DNA of 64,000 nucleotides, from positions 2,265,501-2,329,500 of the forward strand of contig CP012819.1 in the NCBI GenBank assembly GCA_001936135.1, given 5' to 3'. This document shows positions 61,363 through 64,000 of this stretch, piece after piece. The translations under genes were made by a program, and so were the position numbers. The first letter of the stretch is position 1. Every line of letters starts with the position of its first letter. The notes below the pieces were generated by a model that saw only the letters and a program-made list of their open reading frames with translations, did not search any database and was not told the DNA's origin. The stretch is from Saccharomycopsis fibuligera x Saccharomycopsis cf. fibuligera (lineage: Eukaryota; Ascomycota; Saccharomycetes; Ascoideales; Saccharomycopsidaceae).

Positions 61363-62417
61363 CGTGTTGTTTGCGTTGTAATGTGAGGTGGTAATTTGAT
61401 TGGGAAGCTGGGAATAATTGACCTGATCACCAGTTTAAATGAAAAGAATGCAATGGAATGAAAGGTAAAAGAATGGAACAAAATTCTATTTCAAATGCAA
61501 TAATGATAATAATAATTATAAAACCGTCAACTGTCTATATGAGGATAAAAAGGCCTATCACAATAGCAGTACTAATAGTGGTTAGTTCAAATGAAAATGC
61601 AAATAAGACTTAAGAATAGAAAGAGCGAAGTCAAGCAAGGTAAAGCAAATAAGAATCAAAACAGTTGTTATCAATAAATACAGCAGTAATAACTATCTAG
61701 GTCTATATATTGAAATTAAAAAAATAAAACAAAAAAATTTTTTTTATTCTCCATATGCAGGCAGAGGAAGAGGAAAAAATATTTTTTTCAATGAGGTTAC
61801 CCGACAAATCTATCATGCATAATCCAAATCAGAGGATATTATTTTTTTCTAATGTTTCTTTTTTCTTGCTCAGATAGGCGTTGTTCGCTCGGCTACGAAT
61901 GGCAGTTGAGGTAAACGTAACATGGATTAATATATATATATATATATATATATCGTTTGTGATTCGTGCAAGAGATGCTATGAATTTTTAAAAATCTGCC
62001 GCCTGAGGCAATATTCATTAGCAAAAGAACAAAACAAAGGCTTAAAAAAGAGAAAAAGAAACTGAGCATAAAAAGATATATATATATAAAAAAGAGATAA
62101 ACAATATGACTAAGCAAAATAAACCTATAAACAGTGTATAAGTTATATATGCGTGCGTTTTTTCAAGAACAAAAACAGTACAATATAGCAAAAATGAAAA
62201 ATAAAAAAACATTGGAATGATTTGTGTATAAAATTCAAAACTGAGATACTAAATGCTAGTGTACAAATGTAAAAAAAGAAAAAATAGAACATATAAAAAA
62301 TAGTAGTAAGAAAAACAGTTGAGACAATAAAATTTCTCAAAAAACCAACTTAAGGCTACTATGAGCAGCAAAATGAATAGTGAAAAGCAATAAATAACAA
62401 ACTATAAATCATTGAGC
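61363..62417. other. MAK16 promoter and OSH3 3' region
   Basis: AT-rich sequence of about 1 kb. It holds an (AT)12 dinucleotide repeat at 61930-61953 and a shorter TA run at about 62075-62088. Small frames across these repeats are artefacts. I see no gene. Confidence 0.5.
61930..61953. repeat. (AT)12 dinucleotide repeat
   Basis: An uninterrupted AT dinucleotide array of 24 nt lies between MAK16 and OSH3. Confidence 0.9.
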
Positions 62418-64000
62418 TCATGCTTCGTTATCATACAACGGCAACAAATCACCCCAATCATTATTCTTTCTTCTGTTCCAATAACTCTTCTCACCATCAA
62501 CAAACTTCCAATTTAACAAAATTTCATCTCCATCAGCAGGATCAGCAACGTCACTATGACCATTGCCATCCTCTTTTACAAAAAACACCGGCTTATGGTG
62601 TTCTTTTTTCTGTTCCATAATTTTTCTACGTTCTCTTTGCTTTTGCTCTAAGCTTAACTTTAATCTTTCTGCATCTTCAGCATCACCATCTTCGTAACAT
62701 TGCAAGTCTGGTCTAAGACGAGAATCAGTAGGTGGTAGTCTGTGTGACTCAATAGTGGTGATTTCATTAAGTTCAGCCGCAAAATTAGTAAACCCCCATT
62801 TTTTATTTGAGTTAGGAAGTAATGCATGAGCTTTCCAGATTTCAATATCTTTTGCTCCTGTGGCATCAGATTTGGATTTAGGTTTGGTATTTGTAGTCAA
62901 TATTAATTTCTCTGTCCATGTTCCTTTAACAATCAAGTTTCTAAGTTTATCGTTCGCATCATATGCTTTGATAGTAACTTCTTCTGACCGTCCAGAAAAC
63001 ATACCCCCAGCTTTAAATTCCACCACTGATTTCTCACCATTAGAACAATTAATGGTAATGGTATCAGTGGGCTCAATGTATTTTTCCCCAGCAATCAAAT
63101 TTCTCAAGATCGTAGTTGGTTGGTTCCATTCATAAACTTCCCCAGTTTTCTTTACCGTTAACTTGAGTGATCCTTTATTAATTATTTCCATCGATTTACC
63201 CCAAAATTTACTCACTGGCATGATGGTAGAGTTAATTTCCCAGTCTTCACTGCTAGCATTAAGACAGAAGATTGGTGGCTTATGACAAACTTTTTCCAAC
63301 ACCAATCTGTACTTTAAATCATCACGTACTAGCTCATATGTTTCGCCCAACAATGGCATGAACGGTTTTCTAATATTTCTCTCCTTAGATCTGAGTGACG
63401 ACAAGTAACTAATTGCAAATGCAGCAATATGCAAAATTCGTGTTCCGTTATCAGCGGCATTGATACCAGCATCAATCAAGTTTGTATATTCAAATATTTC
63501 AGCAAGTTTTTGCAAAACAGTTAAAGGTTCATTGGCTGTTACAGGCATAGCAATTGATGACATGTCTTTACCAACATTTTTCTTAAGGAATTGTAAAAGT
63601 GATGGTGGAGTAGTTGTGCTTTCTTTGATGTCGGTTCTCCGTGAAATAGGTTTGCTATTTTTCAACTCTGTGAGCGGGTACAAGTCATCGTGGATGCTAG
63701 TGGCAGCGGGTTTGCCAACGGATGTGATGGTTGCCACATCAGTTTCATCCACCGTTGAATGCGCTCTTTGATGCGATAGTTCTTTGAATTCATTATCATG
63801 ATCACCATTATGGCTATGTCCATGGTGGCCATGATGATGGTGATGAGATTTTCTGTGATTGATCAATTGTCCAACAACATTCTTTTGATATTTGTGCTCA
63901 TTGCTCATTCTAATAGCTGCACCATCGTCTTCTTTAGCATCGTCGTAACTGTCATCCTGATCCTCCACAATAACTACCCCATCATTAGACTTGATAGATT
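62418..64000 (-). CDS. OSH3: Osh3-type oxysterol-binding protein homologue, C-terminal part, open at the window edge
   Basis: The frame stays open past 63968 to the window end, so the visible 526 residues are the C-terminal portion of a longer protein; an apparent start at 63968 is a GTG inside the frame. The OSBP-related lipid-transfer domain begins near SIAMPVTANEPLTVLQKLAE and runs through IRKPFMPLLGETYEL, the lid-proximal signature EKVCHKPPIF, KFWGKSMEIINKGSLKL and WKFVDGEKSYWNRRKNNDW. The residues FAISYLSSLRSKERNIRKPF point to the Osh3 group rather than Osh1/2 or Osh4-7. The usual HH of the EQVSHHPP signature is HK here, as I recall for Osh3. Osh3 proteins bind PI4P at ER-plasma membrane contacts. 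A His-rich stretch (HHHHHGHHGHSHNG) precedes the domain. The GOLD and PH domains expected upstream lie outside the window. Confidence 0.82.
   Translation of the reverse strand, partial: SIKSNDGVVIVEDQDDSYDDAKEDDGAAIRMSNEHKYQKNVVGQLINHRKSHHHHHGHHGHSHNGDHDNEFKELSHQRAHSTVDETDVATITSVGKPAATSIHDDLYPLTELKNSKPISRRTDIKESTTTPPSLLQFLKKNVGKDMSSIAMPVTANEPLTVLQKLAEIFEYTNLIDAGINAADNGTRILHIAAFAISYLSSLRSKERNIRKPFMPLLGETYELVRDDLKYRLVLEKVCHKPPIFCLNASSEDWEINSTIMPVSKFWGKSMEIINKGSLKLTVKKTGEVYEWNQPTTILRNLIAGEKYIEPTDTITINCSNGEKSVVEFKAGGMFSGRSEEVTIKAYDANDKLRNLIVKGTWTEKLILTTNTKPKSKSDATGAKDIEIWKAHALLPNSNKKWGFTNFAAELNEITTIESHRLPPTDSRLRPDLQCYEDGDAEDAERLKLSLEQKQRERRKIMEQKKEHHKPVFFVKEDGNGHSDVADPADGDEILLNWKFVDGEKSYWNRRKNNDWGDLLPLYDNEA

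Noticed and set aside
1-64000. CRISPR array, operon, rRNA or riboswitch
   Set aside because: No regularly spaced repeats with unique spacers, no rRNA motifs and no polycistronic spacing were seen. The window is yeast nuclear DNA with singly transcribed genes.

Overview
The window is nuclear DNA of a budding yeast (Saccharomycotina). It is AT-rich, its 16 protein-coding genes are almost all single open frames without introns, and every recognisable protein has a clear yeast counterpart (LEO1, GMH1, VPS15, a GATA factor of Gzf3/Dal80 type, an Ioc4-like PWWP protein, APL4, MPP10, a DHA1 drug/polyamine pump, LEC1/YPR097W, MIP1, GLT1, HSV2, CDC16, MAK16, OSH3). Four nuclear tRNA genes are present: Ser(CGA) with an 18-nt intron, initiator Met, Val(AAC) and Glu(CTC). 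I could not assign a genus. CTG codons are so rare in the conserved genes that their decoding (Leu, Ser or Ala) cannot be read from this window.

Layout. 0-16.8 kb is gene-dense: tRNA-Ser, LEO1, GMH1, VPS15, the GATA factor and the PWWP/AT-hook gene, the last two divergent over a low-complexity promoter. 16.8-22.2 kb is gene-poor: a nested pair of LTR-like repeats, initiator tRNA-Met and a decayed ILV3 (dihydroxy-acid dehydratase) pseudogene. 22.2-27.7 kb holds the convergent pair APL4 and MPP10. 27.7-31.5 kb is a second gene-poor island with tRNA-Val, two more copies of the same LTR-like repeat and small orphan frames. 31.5-44.9 kb holds the MFS pump, LEC1, MIP1 and a hypothetical acidic protein. 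46.7-53.2 kb is one very large gene, GLT1. 54.5-64 kb holds HSV2, CDC16, tRNA-Glu, MAK16 and the C-terminal part of OSH3, which runs off the window.

Functional themes. Phosphoinositide and membrane traffic are well represented: VPS15 (PtdIns3P synthesis), HSV2 (PROPPIN), LEC1 (PX domain), OSH3 (lipid transfer), APL4 (AP-1) and GMH1 (Golgi). MPP10 and MAK16 act in ribosome assembly, LEO1 and the PWWP protein on chromatin and transcription, and GLT1 with the GATA factor in nitrogen metabolism. These genes are scattered and transcribed singly, and nothing suggests a cluster.

I found no convincing undescribed system. The most informative unusual features are the ILV3 pseudogene, the LTR-like repeat family placed upstream of tRNA genes with one copy nested in another, an ATG-less basic reading frame at 30.9-31.1 kb, and large low-complexity expansions inside otherwise conserved proteins.
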